NCBI RefSeq assembly: GCF_014650555.1
Contig: NZ_BMVE01000004.1
Span: 372,001-436,000, forward strand
From: Streptomyces goshikiensis
Lineage (GTDB): Bacteria; Actinomycetota; Actinomycetes; Streptomycetales; Streptomycetaceae
DNA length: 64,000 nucleotides
Reading direction: 5' to 3'
Under the pieces are notes generated by a model, which saw only the letters and a list, made by a program, of their open reading frames with translations, was not told the DNA's origin and ran no database searches. The translations under genes were made by a program, and so were the position numbers. Positions 17,338 through 25,368 of this stretch are shown piece by piece. Every line of letters begins with the position of its first letter. Positions within the stretch are counted from its first letter, which is position 1.

Positions 17338-17757
17338 TCACGCCCCGAGGAAGTCGCGGATTCCGGCCAGTGGGTCGCGACCGTGCTCCGCGGCGTACTC
17401 ACGGCGGCGTGAGTCGACCTTTTCGGGATGCGCCTGGCAGCAGTAGTCCCAGAAGTCGACCAGCACGCGGAACGCGTCGTCGAGGGTGTAGTCACCTTGG
17501 ACATGTTCGACGTAGTGGTTCTCCACTCTCACGCCCTGCGGGCTGATGGTGGCGGTGTGCGCGTTTCCGTCCAGGTCCTCGGGCGCGAAGCCCGGGTTGG
17601 TCTTGGCCTCGGTCACCAGGTCGATCGCTTCCAGGATGGACAGCGGCACGAGCTGGAGGTCGGCCGTCACCCACTGGCCCAGGATATTCAGCTCGGCAGG
17701 ACCGGAGAAGGACGGTGCCCTGAACGCGTCCTGGACGTAGTACTGAGTGCGAATCAC
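17338..17757 (-). CDS. Probable immunity protein to the EndoU toxin
   Basis: A 139-residue soluble, acidic protein (MIRTQYYVQDAFRAPSFSGP at the start; NHYVEHVQGDYTLDDAFRVL near the middle; LVDFWDYCCQAHPEKVDSRR later). It follows the stop of the large EndoU-domain gene by 23 bases on the same strand, the standard place for the cognate immunity gene of a polymorphic toxin. The acidic character suits binding to a basic RNase. I do not recognise it as a named immunity family. GGAG precedes the ATG (CAGGAAATCAGGAGAACAGAGC region). Function is inferred from context. Confidence 0.65.
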   Translation of the reverse strand: MIRTQYYVQDAFRAPSFSGPAELNILGQWVTADLQLVPLSILEAIDLVTEAKTNPGFAPEDLDGNAHTATISPQGVRVENHYVEHVQGDYTLDDAFRVLVDFWDYCCQAHPEKVDSRRREYAAEHGRDPLAGIRDFLGA

Positions 17758-17780
17758 TGCTCTGTTCTCCTGATTTCCTG

Positions 17781-20123
17781 CTACGGCATCAGCGGATAAA
17801 TGGTCTTCGCGTCACCCGTGATCGGGTCAAAGTAGCCTTCAAACGTGATGCCCTTCCAGTCCCCACGCCACTTGTTGGTGGCGGGGTCGACCACGCGGGC
17901 GTTCTCGAAGGATTTTTCCATGGCGCGCCTGACCTGATTCTCCGTCCAGCCCGGGGGGAAGAAGGTCGTCTTGGCCCGCTTCATCACCATCAACCCGGTG
18001 CGCGGATCACGCATCCACACATTGCCCGTGGTCAGTCCCGTCTTGTGATCGATCTCTATGATCTTCGGGACCTTCACCATGTAGGGGTCGAGGTCACGGC
18101 CACCGGGCCGGAAATGGTATCCGGTGACCTTGGGGTTGCCATTGCGATCGTACTTGAGCTCACCCTGCAGTACGTGCTCGAAGGTGTGCTCGGGGATACG
18201 ACCGCCCTTCGGCAGTGGAGGAAGCTCTTCCGCCTTCGGCGGATCCTGATGAGGGGTGGACGTGTCCCCGCCATGACCCGAACCGGAACCCGTGTCCGGC
18301 TGACCCGTGCCGGGGTCGGCAGGGTCCTGCGGCGAGTGGCCATGACCCGCAGGGTCATGGGGGTCACCGCCGTGACCGGAACCGCCGGGGTGGTGCCCGC
18401 CGGAAGCGCTGTCAGCGGCGTGCCCGGGCTGGTGGCCCCCGCCACCGGCAGTGCCATGGCCGCCACCGGAACCCGTGTGCGGCGCGCTGTGCCCGGCACC
18501 GGACGAGGGACCCTGCCCATCGCCCTGGGGCGCGGCGTGGGCGGCCGGGGATCCCTCGGCGTGCCCTCCCATCTGCGGCGTGCTGTGAGTACCGCCGCCA
18601 CCCGTCGGGTGGGATCCGCCGCCCGGGTGTGCCGAGCCGACGGGGTGGCCAGCCGCGTTCTCCACGCGGCTGGGGCCGCCCGCGCCTTCGAGGACCTTCG
18701 CCTCTTCCTTGACCGGCGCGGTCTCGTGCTCCTTGACGTTGGGCAGGTCGTCCTTGTGCGGCTCCCTGACGGGTTCGGTGTCGCGAACGACGTTGCCGTG
18801 TTCGTCCCTGATGTACCCGTCATCGCCGATGACGCGTTTGTTGCCCGCGTGGTCGACGTACTCGCGGCCGGGGGGCGTCTCGCCCGAATGGGACGGAGCC
18901 GAGGCCGGCTCCCCCGAACGGCCGGGAGCCGCGGGCACCTCGACCGGGTGCGGCGCGGTCCCGGTCGGCATGTTGCGGGCCATGTCGTCCACACCCGCCT
19001 GGCTGGCCTTGAGGCCCTCCATGAAGTCGCCGACCTTGAGCTTGACGACACTTGTCGTCTTGCCGAGGTAGGTCATCGGGTCGACGAGCGCGCCTGCCTT
19101 GCCCAGCATGGTCGCGGCCTCCGCGCCCACACCCAGCTTCCCGGCCCTGCCGAGCTTGAGGAGGGAGCCCGAGCCGATGGTCAGTGCGTTGAACAGCACC
19201 GTCCCGACCGCCCGCGAGGGGTCCTTGCCCCACTCGTCCCACGCGACCAACGACTTGCCGAAGTTGCGCAGGGCCGCCTTCTGGCGTTCACGGTCAGTGT
19301 GGTCCTGTGGGCCGAACGTCTTGTCGAACACCCAGTCGTACGGCGTGATGATGTAGCCGCTGACACCGGCGAGGACATCACCGATGCCCGACCAGGTCTT
19401 CTTGAACTTGTCCCAGTCGAACACGTTGACCATGCTGCCCAGGCCCTTGAGCGTGCCCAGGACACCGTCGACGAAGAACCCCTTCAGCGCACCGCCGACA
19501 TTGTCCTTCGTCCACTCCCACGCAGCCCGCAGACCCGTGTACTCACGCTCGTCGACCGTCCCCCAAGGCGTTTCCTTGGCATCCTTGACGTCGCTTTCCT
19601 TGAAGCCGTACATACCGGCCTTGTGTGAACCGTCGTCGACGACGAAATGCGTACCACCCACCAATGAGGTGATCTTGTTGGCCGCGTCACGCTCGACGCC
19701 CTGGAACGCCACCCACGTCGTACCGACCTCACGGACGAGACGCGCGTTCTCGTCGATCTTGCCCTGGTCCTGCTGCCAGTCGTCATCGTCCTTGTTGTCC
19801 GCGACGAACTTCTCCGCGTCCTCGCGGAGCTGCTTCATCTTGTTCACCAGCGGACGGGCGGTAGACGCGAAGCTCGTCAGGGCACCACTGACGGACTCCA
19901 GCTTCTTCGCGAACTCATCCGCCTTGTCCCGCACCGGAGTCGTCGAGTTGAGCAACTCCTCCTGCTCGGGGGCGTCGTAGACCGGATCCAACGCCTGAAA
20001 CGCGTTGTGAACGTCCCTGCCCGTACCGCGAATGCCGGAGGCGGTCGTCTTCAGCGACGTCGCATGCTTCTCCAAAGTCTCCAGGTTGCCCGTGAAGGTC
20101 GGTATCTTCCCCAGGTCGATCAC
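17781..20123 (-). CDS. Polymorphic toxin with C-terminal bacterial EndoU nuclease domain
   Basis: A 780-residue protein. The first ~130 residues are helical and WXG/LXG-like (SLKTTASGIRGTGRDVHNAF, coiled-coil up to KMKQLREDAEKF), the usual delivery region for type VII export. Residues ~190-380 hold a pre-toxin region with hydrophobic helices (GVSGYIITPYDWVFDKTFGP, AVGTVLFNALTIGSGSLLKL). Residues ~400-640 are a Gly/His/Pro-rich linker. Residues ~643-780 fit the bacterial EndoU RNase fold: HTFEHVLQGEL (H646 and H650), GYHFRPGG, TTFFPPGWTENQV and the end GYFDPITGDAKTIYPLMP. EndoU toxins cleave RNA in competitors. The start overlaps the DUF6507 stop by 4 bases; an immunity candidate follows. Confidence 0.88.
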   Translation of the reverse strand: MIDLGKIPTFTGNLETLEKHATSLKTTASGIRGTGRDVHNAFQALDPVYDAPEQEELLNSTTPVRDKADEFAKKLESVSGALTSFASTARPLVNKMKQLREDAEKFVADNKDDDDWQQDQGKIDENARLVREVGTTWVAFQGVERDAANKITSLVGGTHFVVDDGSHKAGMYGFKESDVKDAKETPWGTVDEREYTGLRAAWEWTKDNVGGALKGFFVDGVLGTLKGLGSMVNVFDWDKFKKTWSGIGDVLAGVSGYIITPYDWVFDKTFGPQDHTDRERQKAALRNFGKSLVAWDEWGKDPSRAVGTVLFNALTIGSGSLLKLGRAGKLGVGAEAATMLGKAGALVDPMTYLGKTTSVVKLKVGDFMEGLKASQAGVDDMARNMPTGTAPHPVEVPAAPGRSGEPASAPSHSGETPPGREYVDHAGNKRVIGDDGYIRDEHGNVVRDTEPVREPHKDDLPNVKEHETAPVKEEAKVLEGAGGPSRVENAAGHPVGSAHPGGGSHPTGGGGTHSTPQMGGHAEGSPAAHAAPQGDGQGPSSGAGHSAPHTGSGGGHGTAGGGGHQPGHAADSASGGHHPGGSGHGGDPHDPAGHGHSPQDPADPGTGQPDTGSGSGHGGDTSTPHQDPPKAEELPPLPKGGRIPEHTFEHVLQGELKYDRNGNPKVTGYHFRPGGRDLDPYMVKVPKIIEIDHKTGLTTGNVWMRDPRTGLMVMKRAKTTFFPPGWTENQVRRAMEKSFENARVVDPATNKWRGDWKGITFEGYFDPITGDAKTIYPLMP

Positions 20124-20503
20124 TTCTTGGGGTCCTTCATCTCTTCCGGAGTCGGAGCCTTGGAGTACTCCTCCTGCTTGTTCTTCGCCATCTGCAGGTC
20201 GCCCTTGAGGTACTCCTCAGTGGCCAGGCGCGCCCCGGTGATGGACTTCGCCGTCCGGACCGGAAGGAATTTCACATCGTTCTCCGTGCGCTGCTGGAAC
20301 TCCTGCAACGCCTGGGCCACGGGACCGAACGCACCCCCCTTGGGGAGCTCGGTCCCGCCCAGAACCATCGTGCCCGCCCACGTCGCCGCGCCCACCAAGC
20401 CGTCGCCGTACGCCGTGAACTCGTCCTCGAACTTGCCCCCGGCCTCTGCGGTCTTGCTGAGGACCCCACGAACGCCATCCGGCTTGATGTCCCAATTGGA
20501 CAC
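20120..20503 (-). CDS. DUF6507 family protein (type VII substrate/partner)
   Basis: A 127-residue helical protein (MSNWDIKPDGVRGVLSKTAE at the start). The length, helical pattern and position in a WXG100 locus fit DUF6507, a Streptomyces family found directly before large type VII toxins. A partner or chaperone role, forming a heterodimer with the toxin's N-terminal helices like LXG-associated Lap proteins, is reasonable but unproven. The stop overlaps the toxin ATG by 4 bases (ATGA), so the two are translated together. The C-terminus is charged (PTPEEMKDPKK). Confidence 0.75.
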   Translation of the reverse strand: MSNWDIKPDGVRGVLSKTAEAGGKFEDEFTAYGDGLVGAATWAGTMVLGGTELPKGGAFGPVAQALQEFQQRTENDVKFLPVRTAKSITGARLATEEYLKGDLQMAKNKQEEYSKAPTPEEMKDPKK

Positions 20504-20546
20504 GATGTCCCCCGTTTCGTAAGACGTTTCTTCCCGTGCCCCGGCG

Positions 20547-20861
20547 TCAGCCGATGGCGTCGACCGCGGCCTTGGCCCTGGTCAGCGTCTGGCGCGCGGT
20601 GCCGTCGTTCTTCGTCATCGTCGAACGCAGCAGTGCGATGATCGCGCGGACCTCGGCGGCCGCCTTGTCCCAGCGCAGCTCCTTGCCGTGGTACTCGTCC
20701 GACACGCCGTCGGCCTGGAAGTCGGCCATCGCAGCCTTCACCGCCGACTCGCGCTCGCGCAGCACCGTCTCCAGCCGGCCGATGATGCCGTCCAGCGACC
20801 CCTGAACCTCGGTCGAGGCGCCGAGGTCGTAGCTACGCCGGTCCGAACCCGTTCCACCCAT
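20547..20861 (-). CDS. WXG100-like protein 2 of type VII cluster
   Basis: A 104-residue helical protein starting MGGTGSDRRSYDLG. Two long helices (about 19-48 and 60-100) are joined at GVSDEYHGKELRWDKAAAEV, where ESAT-6-like proteins carry the WXG turn. A strict W-X-G is absent, although a Trp sits two residues after the turn. Size and position beside a second such protein indicate a secreted or helper WXG100-superfamily pair. The longer frame starting at 21017 is Arg/Thr-rich and overlaps the neighbouring gene, so the ATG at 20861 was chosen. It is 19 bases downstream of the first WXG100-like gene. Confidence 0.75.
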   Translation of the reverse strand: MGGTGSDRRSYDLGASTEVQGSLDGIIGRLETVLRERESAVKAAMADFQADGVSDEYHGKELRWDKAAAEVRAIIALLRSTMTKNDGTARQTLTRAKAAVDAIG

Positions 20862-20880
20862 GTCAACTACCCCCGTCTGC

Positions 20881-21213
20881 CTAGCGGCCCGAGAAACGAG
20901 CCGCGTCGAAGTTCGCCGCCGCCATCTGCTGCTTCGCGTTGTCCGCCGACTCCTGGTCACCCTGACCGAACGACGTGTCCATCCCCGACTGACCACCCAG
21001 GATCGAGCGCAGCGCACTGTTCAGCGCGGCCGTCACCTCGTCCGAGTGCTCCTTGAACTGGTCGAAGGCCACCTTGCCCGAACCGTGGAACTTGCCCTCC
21101 AACGGCGCGGCAGCGGAAATCAGCTGCCGGATCAGACCACCGAGATCCTCAGTCGAACCCTGCGTCCGAGACTTCAGCCCCGACAACGCCGTGTTACCCA
21201 TGTCGAACTTCAC
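20881..21213 (-). CDS. WXG100-like protein 1 of type VII cluster
   Basis: A 110-residue helical protein, with GTG start at 21213 (GGGGGTGAGCGC just upstream) or ATG at 21201. Helix one (about 14-38, LKSRTQGSTEDLGGLIRQLI) and helix two (48-72) are joined by APLEGKFHGSGKVAFDQF, where F-H-G replaces the W-X-G turn. A flexible tail ends QQMAAANFDAARFSGR. It is the first gene of the minus-strand group, so the promoter should lie between 21214 and the IS3 remnant. It is likely an exported ESAT-6-family partner of the protein encoded just downstream. No double-Tyr YxxxD/E export signal is evident. Confidence 0.78.
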   Translation of the reverse strand: MKFDMGNTALSGLKSRTQGSTEDLGGLIRQLISAAAPLEGKFHGSGKVAFDQFKEHSDEVTAALNSALRSILGGQSGMDTSFGQGDQESADNAKQQMAAANFDAARFSGR

Positions 21214-21377
21214 GCGCTCACCCCCGCACCTCTCACAACAAGCCACTCGAACACCCATGGTTCGTACCGGCGTTCCATGTCTATCAACCTGGCGTTGTCG
21301 TTTGCAAAGTGATTGGAAGTCACATCTCCTTGTCTGTTGCCGAGTAGTGGCATTCGTCGCTGAATCAGCCGTCACTG

Positions 21378-22275
21378 TCACACGTTTGGCGATGGAGCGT
21401 GATGTCCTCAAACGCTGCGTGGTCGTGTGGGTGAAGTAGCCGTGGCTGACCCGGCGGCCGCCGTCGGGGCGATCGGTGACCAGAGGACCGAGCACGGGAT
21501 ACCGCACCGCGTGGCCTGTCGCGCCCTGGGCGTGAGCGAGTCGTGGTTCTACAAGCACCGCAGCCGCAAACCCACCGGACGGGAGATGCGCCGTCAGCGG
21601 CTGAAGGAGGCGGTGAAGGAGGAGTTCGCCAAGTCTGGTGGCCGAGCTCGGGCTCATCGCCCGGAAGGTCCGCCACCGGCGGGGGCTGACCGCCCGGGAA
21701 GCGGGCGGCGAGTGCGGACCACGTCCGCCGGGACTTCACCGCCGAGGAGCCCGACCTGGTCTGGGCGGGCGATATGACGGAGATCGTCACCGGTGGGGGG
21801 AAGCTCTGCCTGGTCAAGGTCATCGATCTGTTCTCCCGCCGCCTGCTCGGCTACGCGATGGGCGCCCACCGCGTAGCCGACCTGGTCGCCGCCGCGCCGC
21901 ACATGGCTGCGGCGACCCGCGGAGGGGACGTCCGCGGCGTGATCTTCCACAGCGACCGCGGCAGCGAATTCACCTCGCGGAGGTTCCGGCGTGCCTGCCG
22001 CAAGCTGGGCGTCGCCCAGTCCATGGGCCGCGTCGGATCGTGCTTCGGCAACGCCGTCAGCGAGGCCTTCACCAGCGTCCTGAAGGTCGAGTCCGTCCAT
22101 CGGCGCACGTTCACCACCCGGCCCGAGGGTCCGGATCAGGAGCGCGACCTGGGTCACCGACTCCTACAACGTAAGACGGCTACACAGCGTGTGCGGCTGG
22201 AAGAGCCCGATCGACTACGGACGCGACTACCGGGCCGGCCTCGCCGAGGAACTGGCTGCACAGGAAGGTCTCCAC
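21378..22275 (+). pseudogene. IS3-family transposase remnant (orfA tail plus broken orfB)
   Basis: The end of orfA is seen at about 21388-21439 (MERDVLKRCVVVWVK, stop). orfB begins near 21443 (HGIPHRVACRALGVSESWFY) up to EEFAKSGG, then jumps frame to VAELGLIARKVRHRRGLT, implying loss of about 50 residues. A third frame carries the rve core: DMTEIVTGGGKLCLVKVIDL, GVIFHSDRGSEFTSRRF and VGSCFGNAVSEAFTSVLKVE, so the D, D and E positions can be traced, and ends RLHSVCGWKSPIDYGRDY. At least two frameshifts and one deletion make it inactive. It lies at the right end of the island, between the WXG100 genes and tRNA-Gly. Clear terminal inverted repeats were not found. Confidence 0.85.
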
Positions 22276-22418
22276 GAAACGAGGGGATTGACACTTGAGA
22301 TGCGTCTCGCGATTCGAGGTGTCAGCCTGGCCATGTGGCGCACCAAACAGCCTCCGGTCAGGGCGTTCGCGGTACTTGGGACACCCGGAGGGCGCGGCCA
22401 ACCGTGAGAGGTCTAGAC

Positions 22419-22480
22419 AACGACGAAGGCCCAGGTCGGTGACCTGGGCCTTCGTGAAAGAGCGGATGACGGGAATCGAA
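22419..22480. repeat. Right direct repeat of tRNA-Gly island
   Basis: This is the partner of 7906-7967 (56 of 62 bases identical, same orientation). It spans the terminator of tRNA-Gly(CCC) and the last 20 bases of the tRNA gene. The complete tRNA lies on this side, so the island would have entered downstream of the tRNA and left the displaced 3' copy at the left end. The interval between the repeat starts is 14,513 bases. Confidence 0.75.
22424..22454 (-). terminator. Terminator of tRNA-Gly(CCC)
   Basis: A perfect 14-base inverted repeat (CGAAGGCCCAGGTC / GACCTGGGCCTTCG) with a 3-base loop lies 7 bases beyond the tRNA 3' end. A T-tract is absent, as usual in Streptomyces. Confidence 0.85.
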
Positions 22481-22531
22481 CCCGCGCTATAAGCTTGGGA
22501 AGCTCATGTTCTACCATTAAACTACATCCGC
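22461..22531 (-). tRNA. tRNA-Gly (anticodon CCC)
   Basis: The minus strand folds into a full cloverleaf of 71 bases. The acceptor stem is GCGGATG/CATCCGC, the D arm GTTT-AATGGTA-GAAC, and the anticodon arm TGAGC-TTCCCAA-GCTTA with anticodon CCC. The T arm is GCGGG-TTCGATT-CCCGT and the discriminator base is T. CCA is not encoded. The gene is the insertion point of the adjacent accessory island: its 3' 20 bases recur at 7948-7967. Confidence 0.97.
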
Positions 22532-22757
22532 GCAGGCGGTCCAGTTGCCTGGAGCCTTAGCGTTGCACACTCTACCCCATGATCGACCCCCGGCGTATTT
22601 GCCGCGGGGTCGTTGTCGTGTGTGGGGTACAGCAAGGCGTGTGGGGGCGGGAGTTGGGGCGTAACGTACGGGTTCGGAGCGGCGGCTTGGGTGGGTCCTG
22701 TTCATCCCCTAATGTGGCGATTCGTTGCGCAGTAAGGCTTCAGGGGAAAGGGACTCG

Positions 22758-22922
22758 ATGGAGCACACCGTCGTCCGTTGTGCCGAAGGGCATGTATTCA
22801 GCACCGCCTCGTTTCCGCTCCAGCAGCTCGGCCCCGGTCGGATCGGGCCCGGGCGGTTGCTGCGGTGTCCGCGGTGCGCGCGGCTGCGGCAGGCCGTGCC
22901 CGTGGGTGGCGTGAAGCGCTAG
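22758..22922 (+). CDS. Small conserved zinc-ribbon-like protein
   Basis: A 54-residue protein (MEHTVVRCAEGHVFSTASFP) with two cysteine knuckles, C-x-x-G-H (residues 8-12) and CPRC (about 38-41), spaced like a zinc ribbon. RLLRCPRCARLRQAV is basic. It could bind zinc and nucleic acid; no specific function is known. The ATG at 22758 has GGGGAAAGGGA directly upstream, which decides against the earlier ATG at 22725. It precedes dcd by 63 bases on the same strand and may be co-transcribed. A similar small protein is common in Streptomyces at this place, from memory. Confidence 0.7.
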   Translation: MEHTVVRCAEGHVFSTASFPLQQLGPGRIGPGRLLRCPRCARLRQAVPVGGVKR

Positions 22923-22985
22923 ACGGAGGCGCGCGGGTTCCGCTCCGATTGGGGGTGGCTCGCGCGCTCTGCGTATCCTCGGGAC

Positions 22986-23573
22986 GTGCTTCTCTCTGAC
23001 AAAGACATCCGGGCCGAGATCGACGGCGGACGGGTTCGCATCGACCCGTTCGAGGAATCGATGGTGCAGCCCTCCAGTATCGATGTGCGTCTCGACCGGT
23101 ACTTCCGGGTGTTCGAGAACCACCGCTATGCCCACATCGACCCCGCCGTCGAGCAGCCGGACCTGACCCGCATGGTCGAGCCCGAGGGTGACGAGGCGTT
23201 CATCCTCCACCCGGGCGAGTTCGTGCTCGCCTCGACGTACGAGGTCATCTCGCTGCCCGACGACATCGCCTCCCGCCTGGAGGGGAAGTCCAGCCTCGGG
23301 CGCCTCGGTCTGGTGACGCACTCGACCGCCGGGTTCATCGACCCCGGGTTCTCCGGGCACGTGACCCTGGAGCTGTCGAACCTCGCCACCCTGCCGATCA
23401 AGCTCTGGCCGGGCATGAAGATCGGGCAGCTCTGCATGTTCCGGCTCAGCTCGCCCGCGGAGTTCCCGTACGGCAGCGAGCGGTACGGATCCAGGTACCA
23501 GGGGCAGCGCGGGCCGACCGCCTCGCGCTCCTTCCAGAACTTCCACCGCACCCAGGTGAGGCACGAGGCATGA
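22986..23573 (+). CDS. dcd: dCTP deaminase
   Basis: A 195-residue enzyme that deaminates dCTP for dTTP synthesis. Family motifs are [10 protein letters not shown] (about 28-37), [22 protein letters not shown] with the catalytic region [13 protein letters not shown], and the C-terminal [19 protein letters not shown] that closes over the nucleotide. The start is GTG at 22986 ([12 protein letters not shown]), the standard N-terminus of the family. The bifunctional dUTP-forming type cannot be excluded by eye, since actinobacterial Dcd may also hydrolyse dUTP. The ATG of the next gene overlaps its stop (ATGA). Confidence 0.97.
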   Translation: MLLSDKDIRAEIDGGRVRIDPFEESMVQPSSIDVRLDRYFRVFENHRYAHIDPAVEQPDLTRMVEPEGDEAFILHPGEFVLASTYEVISLPDDIASRLEGKSSLGRLGLVTHSTAGFIDPGFSGHVTLELSNLATLPIKLWPGMKIGQLCMFRLSSPAEFPYGSERYGSRYQGQRGPTASRSFQNFHRTQVRHEA

Positions 23574-24070
23574 GCGACGCAGTACGCGAGAACCTGACCT
23601 ACGAGGGCTTCGGGCGCGCCGTCCGCGAGCTGGCGCAGACCATCGCCGACGACGGCTACGAGCCCGACATCATCCTGAGCATCGCCCGCGGCGGCGTGTT
23701 CGTGGCCGGCGGTCTGGCGTACGCGCTGGACTGCAAGAACATCCACCTCGTGAACGTGGAGTTCTACACCGGCGTGGGCACCACCCTGGAGATGCCGGTC
23801 ATGCTTGCGCCGGTCCCCGAGGCGATCGACTTCACCGACAAGAAGGTCCTGATCGCCGACGACGTCGCCGACACCGGCAAGACGCTCAAGCTGGTGCACG
23901 ACTTCTGCCTCGGTCACGTTGCCGAGGTGCGGTCCGCGGTCATCTACGAGAAGTCGCACTCGCTCGTGCAGTGCGAGTACGTGTGGAAGAAGACCGACGA
24001 GTGGATCAACTTCCCCTGGTCGGTCGAGCCGCCGGTGGTGCGGAGGGAGGGGCAGGTTCTCGACGCCTGA
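23570..24070 (+). CDS. Phosphoribosyltransferase family protein
   Basis: A 166-residue type I phosphoribosyltransferase. The PRPP-binding signature is [17 protein letters not shown] (about 102-118), and the N-terminal loop is [20 protein letters not shown]. The compact length and the [11 protein letters not shown]-terminus resemble xanthine/hypoxanthine-type enzymes of archaea and actinobacteria. The base used cannot be stated. It is translationally coupled to dcd by a 4-base overlap, pointing to a nucleotide-salvage operon. A strong terminator follows at 24101. Confidence 0.9.
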   Translation: MSDAVRENLTYEGFGRAVRELAQTIADDGYEPDIILSIARGGVFVAGGLAYALDCKNIHLVNVEFYTGVGTTLEMPVMLAPVPEAIDFTDKKVLIADDVADTGKTLKLVHDFCLGHVAEVRSAVIYEKSHSLVQCEYVWKKTDEWINFPWSVEPPVVRREGQVLDA

Positions 24071-24100
24071 CCCCGTCTGACCCCGATCCTGTTGCGTGAG

Positions 24101-24140
24101 GAGGGGCCCGGTCCGCCTGGTGTGCGGAGCGGGCCCCTTC
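24101..24140 (+). terminator. Terminator after dcd-phosphoribosyltransferase
   Basis: A GC-rich hairpin, GAGGGGCCCGGTCCGC / GCGGAGCGGGCCCCTTC with a 7-base loop, lies 30 bases past the stop. Immediately after it GCGCGTACGG, GTGCGTACGA and GTGCGTACGG form a short tandem decamer array up to the stop of the converging Yip1 gene. Confidence 0.85.
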
Positions 24141-24182
24141 TCGTGCGTGCGGGCGCGTACGGGTGCGTACGAGTGCGTACGG

Positions 24183-25106
24183 CTAGATCGTGCCCAGCTT
24201 GATGATCGACAGCAGGGCGATCAGCTGGATGGCGGAGGCGCCCAGCGCCTTCGGCCACGGCAGGTCGTGCGACTTGCTGACCAGGGAGGTGAACAGGGCG
24301 CCGGCGGCCAGCCACGTCAGCCAGCCGAGCACCTGGACGACCATGTTGTCGCCGCCGAGGAACACGGCGAAGAGCAGGCGCGGGGCGTCCGTGATGGACA
24401 TGACCAGCATGGACAGGCCCACGGTCGGCTGCCACGCGCCGTCGCCGCCCAGCTGGCGGGCCAGGGTGTGCGTGACCGCGCCGAGGAGCAGTCCGCAGAT
24501 GACGAAGGCCACGCCGGTGGAGAGGACGATCGGGACGGCGTTGGCGAGCGTCGCCTTGATCGCGTCGTCGCGGGCGTCGTCGAGGCCGAAGACCGCGAGC
24601 AGGCCGTAGAGGAACGTCACGGTCAGCGCCGGGCCCCAGACCGCGTAGTCGCGCATCTGGAAGAACGTCGGCCCCGGCCGCATCACGATGCCGCGCAGGA
24701 GCTCCTTCCAGGGCAGCCGCGGTCCGGTCGGGCCGGCAGGGGCCGCGCCGGCGCCCGCGTGGTACGTCGCGGCCTGGCCGTACGGGTCCTCGCCGATGGC
24801 GAAGGCCTGGGTGTAGCCCGGGTTGTCCGCGTACGAGCCGCCCTGGCCGCCGCCCTGGCCGCCCTGGCCCGCGTACGGCGGCGGTTGCTGCTGCTGCCCG
24901 TACGGGTCGAAGTACTCGGGCTCGCCGTGGCCCCCGGCGGCGGCCTGCTGGGGCCACTGCTGCTGCGGGGGCGACCCGGCGGGCGGGTAGGGCTGCTGAC
25001 CGTACGGCGCCTGCGGCGGTTGCTGCTGACCGTACGGCTGCTGCCGCGAAGGTTGTTGCGGGGTGCGGTTGTTGTCCCGGCCGCGTCCGATCCTGAATCC
25101 AGCCAC
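24183..25106 (-). CDS. Yip1-family integral membrane protein
   Basis: A 307-residue protein. The first ~125 residues are low complexity: Gln/Pro/Gly/Tyr-rich with repeated PYGQQ units, cytoplasmic and probably disordered. Five or so hydrophobic helices follow (WGPALTVTFLYGLLAVFGL, NAVPIVLSTGVAFVICGLLL, SMLVMSITDAPRLLFAVFL, VLGWLTWLAAGALFTSLV, IQLIALLSIIKLGTI), typical of Yip1-domain proteins. Function in bacteria is unknown; a membrane organisation or transport role is speculative. The start is GTG at 25106 (MAGFRIGRGRDN); the frame upstream to 25550 is Ala/Pro/Thr-rich noise. It converges on the dcd operon. Confidence 0.85.
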   Translation of the reverse strand: MAGFRIGRGRDNNRTPQQPSRQQPYGQQQPPQAPYGQQPYPPAGSPPQQQWPQQAAAGGHGEPEYFDPYGQQQQPPPYAGQGGQGGGQGGSYADNPGYTQAFAIGEDPYGQAATYHAGAGAAPAGPTGPRLPWKELLRGIVMRPGPTFFQMRDYAVWGPALTVTFLYGLLAVFGLDDARDDAIKATLANAVPIVLSTGVAFVICGLLLGAVTHTLARQLGGDGAWQPTVGLSMLVMSITDAPRLLFAVFLGGDNMVVQVLGWLTWLAAGALFTSLVSKSHDLPWPKALGASAIQLIALLSIIKLGTI

Positions 25107-25368
25107 GTGATCGAAAGTACCTGGTCCGGCGGGAGCCGGGGGACGGGCGGCCGGAACCGGGGGCCTTTGCGGCCGACCTGTGACATCCCTTAGGGGATCC
25201 CCGGGGGGAGAACCCCCGGCCGGTGGGGTGCCGGGTTTACATGGCTGCGGGGCAGTCTGCGGCGGTTCGTTACATTGCCGACGGAATACGTAGATATCGG
25301 ACACGTAGCTTCGTCGATGCCGCGTCGCCGTCGCGGAGTGACGACCGAGAACGAGGAGAGCCCCCACC

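Noticed and set aside
24150..24182. CRISPR-like short tandem repeats
   Set aside because: Three contiguous decamers without spacers; no CRISPR array or cas gene exists anywhere in the window.
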